NCBI RefSeq assembly: GCF_000835495.1
Contig: NW_015622543.1
Coordinates: forward strand, 1 to 64,000
Direction of reading: 5' to 3'
Length of the DNA: 64,000 nt
From: Cladophialophora immunda
Lineage: Eukaryota > Ascomycota > Eurotiomycetes > Chaetothyriales > Herpotrichiellaceae
Both the position numbers and the translations under genes were made by a program. The first letter of the stretch is position 1, and every line of letters starts with the position of its first letter. This document shows positions 23,025 through 34,156 of the stretch, in pieces. Below the pieces are notes generated by a model that saw nothing but the letters and a program-made list of their open reading frames with translations, had not been told where the DNA came from and made no database searches.

Positions 23025-23843
23025 GGTGGCATCCGCCTTGCGCATGCATTCAACTGGGTCAATATTATCCTATTGCGCACCAAACGCGCCGCATCTAGGG
23101 CATTATATATATACATCCGAGCCACTGATGTGATGATCTACCTTGGGCAGAGTCAGTCTTCTTCCGTTTCTCACACACGGCCACGTAAACTAGTGACTCT
23201 AAATACTCACCTGTTTGGTACCTTCATTAACCCGGTTCGGGTCTCCCCTGGATATATTCGTGCGACTAATGAATCAAGCCATGCGCAAAATAACCGGTCT
23301 GGTCATTCCATTTTGGTATACACACATACACTATGCGGACCAGGGTTCCTTCCTTTTGCTCTCAATAAACCATTGACTTGTCAACAGCTGCTGACATCCC
23401 CTGCAGCACTTCAACATTTGTCGTCAGCACGGTTTGTCATTCGGCTGTGAAAACAACCTTCCTCCAAATATAGTTTGTGATCTAATGGCGGTGCCAACCT
23501 CCCTACCAGAACATTGCTCCGTCGAATGAATAGATTGGAATTTGTGGTGGTGGGTTATGCGTACACGCCATTACTTCTCGGCTCCTAATCATGTTTCAAA
23601 ACGGATTGAGTTGCGGCAGCAAAAAATGCATTTGTCACCACGGTGATGGGCGGTTGTGCACCCGTCCATCTTCGTTCATGGCGTGACGATGTGATCCGTG
23701 TGGACGCCCAGAAGCTGGCAGAGAAATCCAGAAGGATAAAAGACTAAGCAACCGACACCGATTACACTGGTATCGACATCAGCGCTTCGATCGCCTGTGT
23801 TGATTGATCCATAATCGATTAACAGCATCTTCAACAGCCGACA
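23025..23843. other. Intergenic region between regulator and dehydrogenase
   Basis: About 0.8 kb, presumably the dehydrogenase promoter. It contains one GCGGACCAGGG copy at 23,335. No gene is supported. Confidence 0.5.
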
Positions 23844-24842
23844 ATGCGTCCTCCTTACCCCGCCCCTGTCACCGAGTGGCATAACGATACCTACGACGCC
23901 ATATCTCCAACGCGACCAGAACTATCTCAGGCTGGCAAAGTTGTTGTTGTCACAGGCGCTGGCTCGGGCATCGGGCGAGAAGTCGTTGCAGCTTTTGCTC
24001 AGGCCGGGGCCAGTACCATCCATATCCTCGGCCGCACCACATCGACGCTTGAAGAGACGAAACAGATTGTTAAAAAGCAGAATCCCAAAACTACCGTTGT
24101 AGTCCATGTTGCAGACATCGTGGATCAGGTAGCTATGACGGTCGCTGCCGACAATATCGGCTCTTGGGATGTCATCGTTGCAAATGCTGGATACATTCCC
24201 AGCCCGGAGACTATCCAGAACGGCAATGCGGACGAGTGGTGGAAAACGTTTGAGGTACACGTTCCATTGCTTTTCCAAGTCACAAGGCTGTATTACTAAC
24301 ACGACCATCTCCTAGATCAACGTGAGGGGCAATTACATCCTAGCTCGCACTTTGCTACCGCACAAAAAGAGCGGTGGCACAATCGTGGCCTACTCAAGTG
24401 GCTTTGGATTCCTCCCCCCAGGACTCCCATTCCTTGCGAAGAACTCAGCATACTCGACATCGAAGATGGGAACAGCTCGCTTTTACGAGTTCTTGGCCGT
24501 GGAACATCCAGATCTGAATGTCTTTATCGTGCAGCCTGGGGTCATTAAAACTGCTCTGTACGAGAAAGGCGAATTGCATCTTGACAATACCATAGACACT
24601 AGTAAGTCCCTTAAGTTCTTCAAAGTAGCCATTCTCCGTTTCGGCAAGCTAACGTTGTCACGGTTCAACTTCCCGCCCATTTCACTCTGTGGCTGACGAC
24701 CCTGGAAGCAAAGCCACTCTCTGGCCGCATTCTATTTGCGAACTGGGACGTTGAGCAGTTGAAATCTATGGTAATACCCCGACTTCAGACCAATCCAGTA
24801 TATCTGACAACCACTCTGGGAGGGTTTCCATTTATTGGTTGA
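23844..24842 (+). CDS. Short-chain dehydrogenase/reductase
   Basis: A soluble NAD(P)-dependent oxidoreductase of 296 residues. Exons are 23,844-24,254, 24,316-24,601 and 24,649-24,842. The Rossmann motif TGAGSGIG lies at residues 37-44, NAG at 114-116, a Ser in VAYSSGFG near 164, and the catalytic pair YSTSK at 183-187. The C-terminus, reached only after the third exon, reads TVQLPAHFTLWL and then NWDVEQLK, which is typical of classical fungal SDRs. Intron 2 (47 nt, GTAAGT...CAAG) is needed to avoid an early stop. Cofactor preference and substrate cannot be read from the sequence. It lies between a Zn2Cys6 regulator and a monocarboxylate-type transporter on the same strand, which suggests a small catabolic or detoxification group (inference). 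Confidence 0.88.
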
Positions 24843-25680
24843 ATACTTCCTGGATATCATTCTATAGCTATCTCAACATAGTCATCTCCAATGTCAAGAA
24901 TATAGAGACATGCTCGACTTGACTTGCTGTATAGAAGGTTTTACGTAGAGTTCGAGCCAGTGACCAAATTTGATTTCCAACCTAGAGCGCATCACTTTGT
25001 CAGGATATGGTAACCCTGTCTCTGTATGATGATTGATCAACTTTCTGGACGAAATTTGATCCTTTGTCAAGAATATGACCGGTAAGACTTCCAAGGTGGG
25101 AGATAGACCCTCGCTGCTCGTGTGATATGCCCTCGTACCACTTTCCCCGGTTACGGCGCCAACAATCACCTCGGGAATAGTTTATTGAATGGCTATATGG
25201 ATGGGTGGTGGATTGGTCAGCATCGAGGCTTCGAAGTATGGGAACTTCAGAGGCAGTCGAGTGCTGCAAGCTCGCCTTCACTTCGCTTGTGACTCTGATT
25301 AATGAATCAAGCGGACTAGCCAGAAATCGCGGGGCACTAGTTGCTACCCTTGTCCGCCTCGCGTCCGCACTGTCCAATGGCAATGCTCCGGGGTACCTGA
25401 GGTTTCTCCTCGGCGAGGATGTTACATCATATCTCTTACAAATCTGGCATACAAGTAAAGAACTAATCGACTCCCCCTATTCCTCGCTGAGTGCATATCG
25501 CCTTTTCGGGTGTATGACAACAGACAATATTCTACCCAATGCACGACCCTGAAATTCTGGCAGTGGCGGTGGCGCGTTTCAGTAGTATATATGGCAAACC
25601 TTGGCAGGTGTGCTCTTTGAAGATTCGAGCGCTCAGAGGTATCATAGAACATCTTATATTCAGAAATCAACGATATTGTT
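24843..25680. other. Intergenic region
   Basis: About 0.8 kb upstream of the transporter. Overlapping frames at 25,205-25,552 (plus) and 25,000-25,383 (minus) are mutually antisense and neither resembles a known protein. Confidence 0.45.
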
Positions 25681-27153
25681 ATGGCCGGACAGGAAGCTGA
25701 GAGAGCTCAACACCCACATATAGCACCAACGCAGACTGGAGCAGGGCAATGCTCTGGTGTCCCCCCAACCGCTACTACTCAAGCTCCTACTCCAGCATCG
25801 ACGTTTCTCAAAGAAGCACAAGTAGCGACACCACCGCCTCCAAATGGGGGTCTTAAGGCATGGACCCAAGTGCTGGGTGCACACTTTCTCTTTTTCAATT
25901 CATGGTGAGTCAATCGAATCCCAGTGCACATAGGGATTGAGGTCGTGCCCATCGAGTTCGTCAACTTACATTTGATTTCTAGGGGCATTGTAAACGCCTT
26001 CGGCGTTTATCAAACCTACTACCAAACCGCCATCCTAGCCGACTACAATGCGTCCGATATCTCCTGGATTGGCACATTTCAGGCATTCCTGCTGGTATCT
26101 TTCAGTTTGGTGGCAGGACCGATCTTCGATCGAGGCTATTTCCGCATCCTGCTCATCGTTGGCATGTTCCTTACCGTCTTTGGCATTATGATGAACAGCA
26201 TCTCGAATAGATATTGGCAGGTATTTCTCTCACAGGGTTTGTGCGTCGGTCTGGGCACAGGGTGTCTGTTCCTGCCCAGCGTGGCAATCGTGGCCACATA
26301 CTTCACAACAAAACGGGCACTGGCCATTGGTTTCGTCGCATCAGGAGGAAGCATCGGCAGCCTGATTTATCCGATCGTCTTCCACTGCCTGGAACCTCGT
26401 ATCGGCTTCCCATGGGCGACAAGAGTGCTCGGATTCATTGCCTTGGGAACTCTTACCGTTAGCATTCTTGTGCTAAGGACACGGCTACCTGCACCAACTA
26501 AGATGCGGGCGATACTCGACCCCCAAGCCTTCAAGAATGTTCCTTTTATTCTCTTCAGCAACGGTCTCTTCCTCGCGTTCGCAGGCCTATACGTCCCGAT
26601 ATTCTACATCATCTTCTTCGCCGAGGTCCGCGTCCACGTGAACACAGATCTCTCCTTCTATATGCTTCCCATCCTCAATGCTGCATCAGTCTTCGGTCGA
26701 ATTATCCCTGGCTTATTGGCTGACAAGTATGGCTCACTTGAACTCCTCGTGGTCTGCACTATCGCGTCAGCCATTATCGGATATGTCGGGATAGTCATCA
26801 AGTCTCTCGGCAGCTTGATTGTCTACTCAATCATATATGGCTTCCTCTCTGGCGCGGTTGTCTCGCTGCCCTCAGCTGTGGTTGCTACGCTGGCACCAAG
26901 TATGCAGCTGATAGGAACATGGATGGGAATGTCTTTCTTTTTCGCGGCCCTGGGGATTCTTATTGGAAATCCAATAGCAGGGAGCATCATCGATGTGGAG
27001 AAGAATCATTTCGGAGGCGGGTTCGTATTCTCGGGGACTCTAGTCACGGCAGCGGCCGTGTTATTTGTGCTAACGAAGGGATGGAAGCACGCTCAGAAGT
27101 GGAGAGAGATGAAGTACTCAGAGGAGGCTGCCATACTCAAATCTGACAGCTAA
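25681..27153 (+). CDS. MFS monocarboxylate-type transporter
   Basis: A membrane transporter of 464 residues from two exons, 25,681-25,904 and 25,983-27,153. The 78 nt intron begins GTGAGT and joins inside the first helix to give FLFFNSWGIVNAFGVYQTYY, the classic start of fungal monocarboxylate-porter-like (MCH/MCT) proteins. The N-terminal 65 residues are polar and Pro/Thr-rich, and PPNGGLKAW precedes helix 1 as usual for the group. Later marks include SWIGTFQAFLL, GRIIPGLLADKYG and about twelve hydrophobic stretches. Members carry monocarboxylates, riboflavin or unknown metabolites. It is the third gene of the regulator-dehydrogenase-transporter trio, spaced 0.8 kb apart. Confidence 0.87.
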
Positions 27154-27894
27154 CGAGCTGTGGATCAAAATGTCTTTGGGTTGCGGTTGCTGTCGTTGCT
27201 CGATGTGTCTCTGGATTTCGCTCGCTTCTGGCCATCACTCCTGCTGAGCTTTCAAAGTTTGATAGCAACACGGACGTGATATTGGACGTAGCATCAGAAT
27301 CAATCCATAGGTACTGCGATATATTGTCTTTTGTTCATCAGACCAAGATACCTAACAGGCTACGAGGATCCGGAAACCATGTCCTCTATAAATGTTCACT
27401 CAAATTCCACTACCTCCTTTTCAGCATCCGTCCGCATCTTCTGCCCCAGATTGAAATACTGGGAACAAATAGGAACTGAATGTTCCCAGGCGTAACATCT
27501 TGCACAGGGTTTGTGTGTCATTTTCTTACTTCTTGCGGCCCTCGGAAACCATATCCTGTCCCTATTTAAAATATGACATTATATGACCCACGCCAACCAT
27601 TACTCACCTACAGTTGTGCCCGCTCCTGCCTCGCTGTCGAGAGAGGCGCAGATTTCGTGCTTCCTCTTGGCTGTGATTAGCTCTTCGTTGCTCTCTATCA
27701 GTTTTGCTCTCTATCAGTTGCCACCCATGGCTCGGGATTAACTCATTCTCTCATGCACAATGAGTAGGCGAGCTTCAGGTCCGTACAGGCTATATTACAT
27801 TATATATTTTGGCTATAACCATACAGACCAGTACCATGAGGCCAAATATAGTGCAAATAACTATCGAAATCGTCGCTGCAAAGACTTTCCGGAG
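27154..27894. other. Intergenic region between convergent genes
   Basis: About 0.74 kb between the transporter stop and the stop of the minus-strand glycine-zipper gene. No gene supported. Confidence 0.5.
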
Positions 27895-29046
27895 TTAGGT
27901 TACTGTTGTTGTACTACTTCTCGTCGACCGTATCTCCAGCTTCTTCGGCTTTCGCCTTGGCGTTGTCTCCTCCTTGGTACTCTCATTCTGCTTCACGCCT
28001 GTCTGGGATTGCTGGTCGGACTGTGTGGAATGCTTAGACCTAATTTCCAACTTCGGAGGCTTCCTTCGTGGTTTCTCCTCAATCTTTTCCTTGCTCTCTT
28101 CTCTCCCTGAATCCGATGCTGCTGTGCTTGCTGCCGCCTGGTTGACTTCCGACATATTTTTTTGGTTTACCTCCTGTTCCAAGGCCTCGACCACCTTTTC
28201 AGGATCAGCGTCCTCAAACTTTTCCTCTTTCTCACCTAGCTTTATCCATGGCCCATGTATAGCACCAACGCCGCTTCCAATCAACATACCCAATCCGGTG
28301 GTTGGAACTGCTGCGATAGCACCTAGTACCGTGCCCACGCCGGCGCCAATACCCAGTCCAGTAGCGGCACCGATTCCTCCTCCAAACCCGAAGCCTTGCC
28401 ATGTACCACTTTGCATTCGTCTTGCCATCTTGCTATGTCCATGAGCTTCCACTTCCTTGTCAAACGCCTCCTTCAGTAGTTTCTCGCGTTGTTTGGAATC
28501 AGTAAGCGCCATTGCCCTAGATTTCAGGTCGTTGGCTGTGGACTGAGCTTTTTGAGCCTTCTGAAGACTCTCGATGGTTTTGACCATTTCATCTCTGCTC
28601 GTCACTTTGACATCGCCATTATTCGGTGTAGCATCGTCGCTGCCACTCTCATTCTTGCCGCCGACAAGCATAGATTTCATTACATCCATCGTCGATGTGG
28701 AGGGGCACCAGCGCAGAACGGTTGTGGATTTACTGCTCGATTTGGTCCTAATGTTCAAGACATGTCGTACAGAGCTCCCGTCGACTGGCAGGGTCTGTTT
28801 ATAATTGAAATGATCGTGAAGAACACAGGGGATGAAAGTTGGCACCTTGCTGGGCGTTGTACGAGATGTGGTTGTCGACGTCATTGTTACTCTCAACCCT
28901 TGGCTGTGCCTGGTAACGGCTACCGAATCAACGCTCAGAACCCTGGGCATTACGTCAGAGGCAGCTTTAATGGCATTTTGATTGTCACCCGGCAAAGATG
29001 GAGCTTTCATTGAAACTCCTCGACCTTCTATCAAACATACCGCCAT
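27895..29046 (-). CDS. Glycine-zipper hypothetical protein
   Basis: A frame of 383 residues with no assigned function. The middle part, from MVKTIESLQKAQKAQ (about 154) through KMARRMQSGTWQGFG (207-220), is charged and helical. It leads into a glycine zipper (about 218-262, GxGxG pattern around VPTTGLGMLIGSGVGAIHGPW) of the kind that forms packed membrane or oligomeric helices. The tail is hydrophilic and holds two near-identical motifs, RRKPPKLEIRS (327-337) and RRKPKKLEIRS (364-374). I recall similar zipper-plus-HGPW proteins as a fungal family of unknown role. The first 120 residues look less conserved and may include a missed intron or a start that is too early; Met13 and Met53 are alternatives. 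Confidence 0.65.
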   Translation of the reverse strand: MAVCLIEGRGVSMKAPSLPGDNQNAIKAASDVMPRVLSVDSVAVTRHSQGLRVTMTSTTTSRTTPSKVPTFIPCVLHDHFNYKQTLPVDGSSVRHVLNIRTKSSSKSTTVLRWCPSTSTMDVMKSMLVGGKNESGSDDATPNNGDVKVTSRDEMVKTIESLQKAQKAQSTANDLKSRAMALTDSKQREKLLKEAFDKEVEAHGHSKMARRMQSGTWQGFGFGGGIGAATGLGIGAGVGTVLGAIAAVPTTGLGMLIGSGVGAIHGPWIKLGEKEEKFEDADPEKVVEALEQEVNQKNMSEVNQAAASTAASDSGREESKEKIEEKPRRKPPKLEIRSKHSTQSDQQSQTGVKQNESTKEETTPRRKPKKLEIRSTRSSTTTVT

Positions 29047-29905
29047 ATTCGTGGCAGAATCAATTTTATTTTCAAGTAGATTTTAATGCTGGCGAGAGGT
29101 CATCCATGCCAACATATTCGTTGTCGTAGAGGCAGGAGTAAACTTGGACACCCTTTTAAAATCGCGCTGGGCAAAACAGCAGCAACAGCCGCCGAATCTA
29201 ATGGAAAAATATAGTAAAATACCGAGCCAACAGGATGACGAACATCAAGAGCTTGGAGACGAGGGGATCTTTGCTCATATTCGCTCATATGTCATGATTG
29301 GCAACGGCGCTACATAGGCACTGCTCACAGCCTGAAGATCACAAAATATCACAATCATCACCACGAACCACTAGTCGAGCATGACTCCTTCTCAACGTTT
29401 GCGTCGAAAATAGTATTACTTTCGGGACGACCGCCCACTACTGGGCATTATCCATCAAGATGCCAGCCAAAGAAGGGGATCTGGAAAGCGGTCTCGATGA
29501 GATTCTCCCAAACAACATCCCAAGCGAGAGCCGTGAGTCCAACTTGGTTAAACACACCAGCTTATCATGCATGCATGATATGGAGTCCTGTCCGCAATCG
29601 TTCCATGCGGGGCCTGATGGGCTCGGATAACCTGGCCACGTTGGTGAAAATGATGGCACTGGAGTTGACATGATTCACGAGTCAGCACTCAGCCATGACT
29701 TGGAGAAGGCGTGGAGTAGTAGTAGTGCTGATCCGATCCGATGCGGAATACCTGTGGTGGTCAGCTTGGAGCAGCGAGTCAACTGAAGCTTGCCCTCTCA
29801 GAGGAGACTCACGTTGGACTTCCTTTGACCTCTTTGCCGATAAGTGAATTTGCCTTCTCTGCGTCGTGGTCGCACATTGTGATAGCTCCCACCTCAAATA
29901 AGCGA
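29047..29905. other. Intergenic region
   Basis: About 0.86 kb between two minus-strand genes, probably the promoter of the glycine-zipper gene and the terminator of the regulator. Short antisense frames only. Confidence 0.45.
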
Positions 29906-31523
29906 CTATTCATTGTGCACAGTAACCGATCCGTTCGGAGACTTCTTCTCCTCGTCGGCTTTGAAATACCATGAAATTTGCTGGTCATTCTGCACTGTGT
30001 TTGGAACGGGGAGATCTGACTCGACCATCCTTTTCCGCAACGTAGCCAAGAATTGCGACTCAGTCCCTCCAATGTCAACAAGCACTCTCTCTAGAAGATG
30101 GAGTGCCTGCCTTGAGTCCATCAGCAGGTCTCGCGTCCCAGTGGATCGAGGTGCGCAGAGGAGGACGTCCAACAAAGAGTCTGCGATGCGGAATACTTTT
30201 AGTTCCTGCAAGACGTTAAATTCTGAGGAAAAATGACTTTCGAGACCACTAACCATGCCATATCCATGAGGCTGAATTGATTTCCAAGACGCGCTCTCAA
30301 GCACGGAGAGCATATCGCGCGCAATCGTCGTTGGGAGTAGTGCTGAGAAGGCCTGATCCTGGGCATGACATGATACCACAAAGTGGGCTATTGTGTACTG
30401 CCACAACATTATACGGATCCAATTCCGGGTGGCTAATATGTCCACCCTCTGTGACTCGTCCAGATCTTCGGTAAGTGGATGACGGCTGAGATCATGCTGC
30501 AGGACCGATATTTTGTCCTTCGGACTGCGTGGAATTGCAGGAGTCATTGACGAGGGGATGGATTCGAGGATATCGCCATCAAGAAAGGTGAATAATCGTA
30601 TCAGAGCAATAAACGCTGGCAGGGGAGCGCCGTCATATCCTTTAATGGGATCGACACTAGGAAACTCGTTGATCGGCTTCAATGTAGTTGGCAGGCCATT
30701 CTGGACGCAATATGTTCTACATCTTTGTCAGTCGTGAAGCTTATGAAGCGCATTGCACTCACCTTTCGGAAATAAACAAGATCCAGTACACGCGCAATCT
30801 CAATTGGCGTTCTCGGAAGTCTAAGCCAGCATAACTGTTAAGCTGATGTAACTTGAGGCCATGGGCATATGTTAGGGTTTCTCGAAGATAGAATCCGGCC
30901 GTGCGGAGTTTGTCAGCATTTGCAAAATAGATATGGAGGAAGAACGAAGTCAGAAGAGACGACATCGAGTACTGTTCTTGATACTCAAAAAGCCGTCTGA
31001 GCCTCTGAGCTTCCGCCACCAACTCAGAGGAAGAGTAAGTGAGAGATCCAATATGCTCGGGCAGCCGTAGTTGAGCAATGACAGCTGCGCACAGAGCTGC
31101 AGCAAGTGAGTACGACTCGTAGTCGCTTCGATTGTTCCTTAAGGCGGTGACAAGTTCGTCATATGAGACGACCGGCCACACTGAGTATAAGCGAACACGG
31201 TAAACCTCCAGAAAGCGGTGATAAATATGCATAGGAATGCCAGAGGGGCGTGTTGGTGAAATACGATGTTCGACTGCGGACTCCAGTGCAGATTCTTCAG
31301 GCGGAGTGGGAAGGGATTGCTGATCGCCACTTGCTTTCAACATCCTTTGGAATTCCTCGATTTTCATGTTGGTGCCTGGTCTGGGACCTTTTGGACCTCT
31401 TTTCCTGCGTACCCGCAGGAACGTGCATGATACAGATCGATGCTTGCACTCAAAACATGGTGACCCTCCCGAGCATCGCACGCGTCTCAGAGCGCACCCG
31501 TCGCAAGGCTGCGACGTCCGCAT
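29906..31523 (-). CDS. Zn2Cys6 transcription factor, MalR/AmyR-like
   Basis: A nuclear regulator of 523 residues from exons 31,523-30,763 and 30,716-29,906. The zinc cluster has Cys at 7, 10, 17, 23, 26 and 33, followed by the basic linker RVRRKRGPKGPRPG. The fungal_trans domain includes MHIYHRFLEVYRVRLYSVWPVV and the conserved WILFISERTYCVQNGLP, which forms only across the 46 nt intron (GTGAGT donor). The linker and the SERxYxxQ motif resemble regulators of maltose, starch and related sugars, but the target is a guess. A further 48 nt stretch, 30,206-30,253 (GTTAGT...TTGCAG), is a good in-frame intron candidate. Its removal gives PHGYGMELKVFRIADSL, which reads better, and shortens the protein to 507 residues. 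Confidence 0.82.
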
Positions 31524-33566
31524 CTCTGGAGTGGACTCAGAGGACCTGGGAGTTGAACTGAACGTATCTTGAACACGCGGGACGCCGACCTCCAGACTGG
31601 GTTGTCATCAGTAGGACAGCGTTTCGTCGCTGAAGCAGGGTTGACAATTCGATCGATCCACCGATTCGGCGTCGAAGAAGTACTTCCGCTTGAGATCGAG
31701 ATACCAGTCATTCAATGTTAAGAACATGAAGTTACTCGTTGTTGTGTAGGTGCTTTGTCTAGCAATATTAACTGGAAGGTCAGCTGATTAGTCACTTGAG
31801 CGGAGAAAAGGGAATTCCCGGATAGAGTTTCCTTATACCATTTGGTTTGGACGCAAACCGCAACGCAAACGGCAAGGAAAGGCGAAGTCTTGTTCGTGAG
31901 CTGAGATCTCGTAAACCCGCCTTGGCAATCAGCGCAGGCGTTCTCAAATGTCACTGTCGGTGCCATTGCACCACATCTTGTCAAAGGCCTCAGGTCTTTT
32001 ACGCAAAAGCAAGCGACCCTCTACCAGGTCGCAGAGGATAAAAAAGCCTCCATTCCTCCTTTTCTGGACAGCTTTTCCCATGACATGGCCTCCATCGTCT
32101 TACGACGAGACTCGGACAATTCATCCCTATAAAACCACTTTGGAATATCGTCCGCGTCCCAGACGGACCACTACGCTCAAGCAGTTCCAGCGACCTCCTC
32201 GCTTGTCACAACAAGATCATGTCGCTCTCTTTGGCATTGACTTTCGAAGAACAGCTGACACACCTGTCGACCTCTGCTGGTTGTGCGTTCGACGAGGCCA
32301 GCCGGAATACTCCAGGCACTCGGATCCAGCTCGCTTCAACCTTACCATCGCTTCCAGCACTCATTGACGTTTGTTCAAGAGCATCAGGGGTACTCTTGAG
32401 TAGCGGTCCTAAGGAACAACTGGCACTGGCTTGCTTTCATAGCAGAAACTGTCTTATCAGTTACCGCGCCACACATCAGGGGGTAAATACGCCGGGCTCT
32501 TTGATCCGTACAATCCGGTGCATATCAGAACTCGAGATCAAGGTACCGAAATCGATGAAGGAGAGCAAACAGAGTCTGTGGTGGTGGGACGTGAGCCCTA
32601 GAAGCTAAAACTTCCGTTTTGAAATAACGTTCTTGAAAGACAATGGCGAAGGATCGAGTCAGCGAGCGAACAATTTCAAAGGGAATGAAGACCGCAAACT
32701 GCGGTAGTGTAACGAGATGTCCTTGGCTGCGTTTCTCCTCGTCGCTGCGTCTCCCCCACCATGAGATAAATGTTAAAGAGTACCTACGTGCGCAGTGTGA
32801 GCACTCAGCCTTTCTGTTCCCACTACCCTCGTCTTGACATAGGAGGACAGAGAGACACCAGAGGGTCCTTTGTGCAATAACCAAGTTTTTGAAATTTATG
32901 ATTGAGCACAGCAACGAGGGCAGGGTCAGACGTGATTCAGAAACATTCCGGGCCGATGTGCTCCCCAGTCATTGAAATGGATGAGTCTCGAGAAACGAAA
33001 AATCATCTGTCGAGGGTTTTTGGCTGCACGATCTTTTTGACGCTTCAGTTTTCCTCCAAGATACCCTTGTTTCGCCGAGGACAGGCGGTCCTGAAAGAGA
33101 AGCGTGGTTCGTGAGGATTCAATGAAGTAGATTTCACCAAGTCTCGCAAGAAGCACGCAGACAGCGCACAAGCGTAGCTCTGCCAAAAGTAGTGCCATGC
33201 ATGACGAAAACTTGTCTGCATCGCGCAGAGAGTTCATCATATTTGAATATTTTGCGTCACGCACATTCCTTCGTCGTTGACCATAATTTCCAGTGTACAG
33301 AGTGAGAATGACGGACGTTCAGAAATGCCATATTTGCAGACATAAAGACACCATGGGGGTAGTCCGTCAATATCGTTCTCGGTCAAGGGCGTGTATCTGG
33401 CGATTCGTAAATATTTGCCCGCGAGCGCTCACACACACCCTTACTGACCCCAGCTTGTCGGAAAACCACTCCGTACGGATTGAGAGATCGAGGCTAAAAA
33501 CAACGGAAAACCTCAGCTTGGGAGTGCCCGCCCACTAACCACGATGCTTCGATTTCTCTCGCTGCG
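31524..33566. other. Left part of a gene-poor 4.2 kb gap
   Basis: Upstream of the second regulator. It contains one weak candidate frame (32,219-32,608, listed separately) and otherwise only short antisense frames. Confidence 0.45.
32219..32608 (+). CDS. Weak candidate small protein
   Basis: An ATG-started frame of 129 residues, preceded by a C/T-rich leader that looks like a fungal 5' UTR. The start (MSLSLALTFEEQLTHLS) is protein-like. The second half is less so, and a possible donor (GTAAAT) occurs near 32,482, so the real C-terminus may differ. I recognise no family. Confidence 0.2.
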   Translation: MSLSLALTFEEQLTHLSTSAGCAFDEASRNTPGTRIQLASTLPSLPALIDVCSRASGVLLSSGPKEQLALACFHSRNCLISYRATHQGVNTPGSLIRTIRCISELEIKVPKSMKESKQSLWWWDVSPRS

Positions 33567-34156
33567 TTACTCCCGAGCTATGCGGGGACGAGACAGAACC
33601 GCGTCGAGGGCGGGTTCGAGAAGGAGAACGAGCGATGGAGATGGGAGATTGGCGGTGGGGAAGGCGACAAAGTCCTTTGATCGCGGTTCGGCTAGGCGTC
33701 GCTCCCCCAAAACTTAACGATCACAGCAAACGGCCCTATTGCGCAGACTTACGCAAAGACAAACTGATGTCGGGATGGCTGGGCTCCCAACAGGCTTCGT
33801 TTGAATGATACCACTTGTCAGGATCAATTGTGCTGTGGCTACCCACTGCCTTTCGAGGTTGCTGCCTGGGAACATTGTTGTGCATGGCATGCCTCTCCTT
33901 CTCATTGATTGCCTCGAGCTTCACCTCTAATTTAACCAGCCGTCGAAAGCGGAGAAGAATGGGCATTGTGAGGTGGACCGCTGGTGGGGTTATTTTTGTT
34001 ATTCTTAGGTAACTCGAAAGAATGAGACGCCAGGGGCGGCAGCTCAGTGCCTGGGGCGTAAATTGGGTACTCACGAGATGCTGATGGCTCGGAGCTTGGG
34101 GCTGAAAGGCTGCAATTTGTCGAAAGCCAAAATACATCAAGCAAATGAAGGCGCAT
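33567..34156 (-). CDS. Candidate spliced small gene, unknown function
   Basis: Inferred from splice sites rather than one long frame. Exons 34,156-34,075, 33,926-33,753 and 33,691-33,567 total 381 nt (126 residues). The middle exon is the convincing part: it encodes VKLEAINEKERHAMHNNVPR and then DPDKWYHSNEACWEPSHPDI, with a strong GTGAGT donor before it and GTAAGT after it. The first exon starts MRLHLLDVFWLSTNC. The third exon is weaker and another acceptor is possible. Further 5' exons may lie upstream to about 34,830, where a minus-strand stretch (NAGVKLFDHEDNRSNTSGYI) also looks coding. Family not recognised. Confidence 0.3.
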
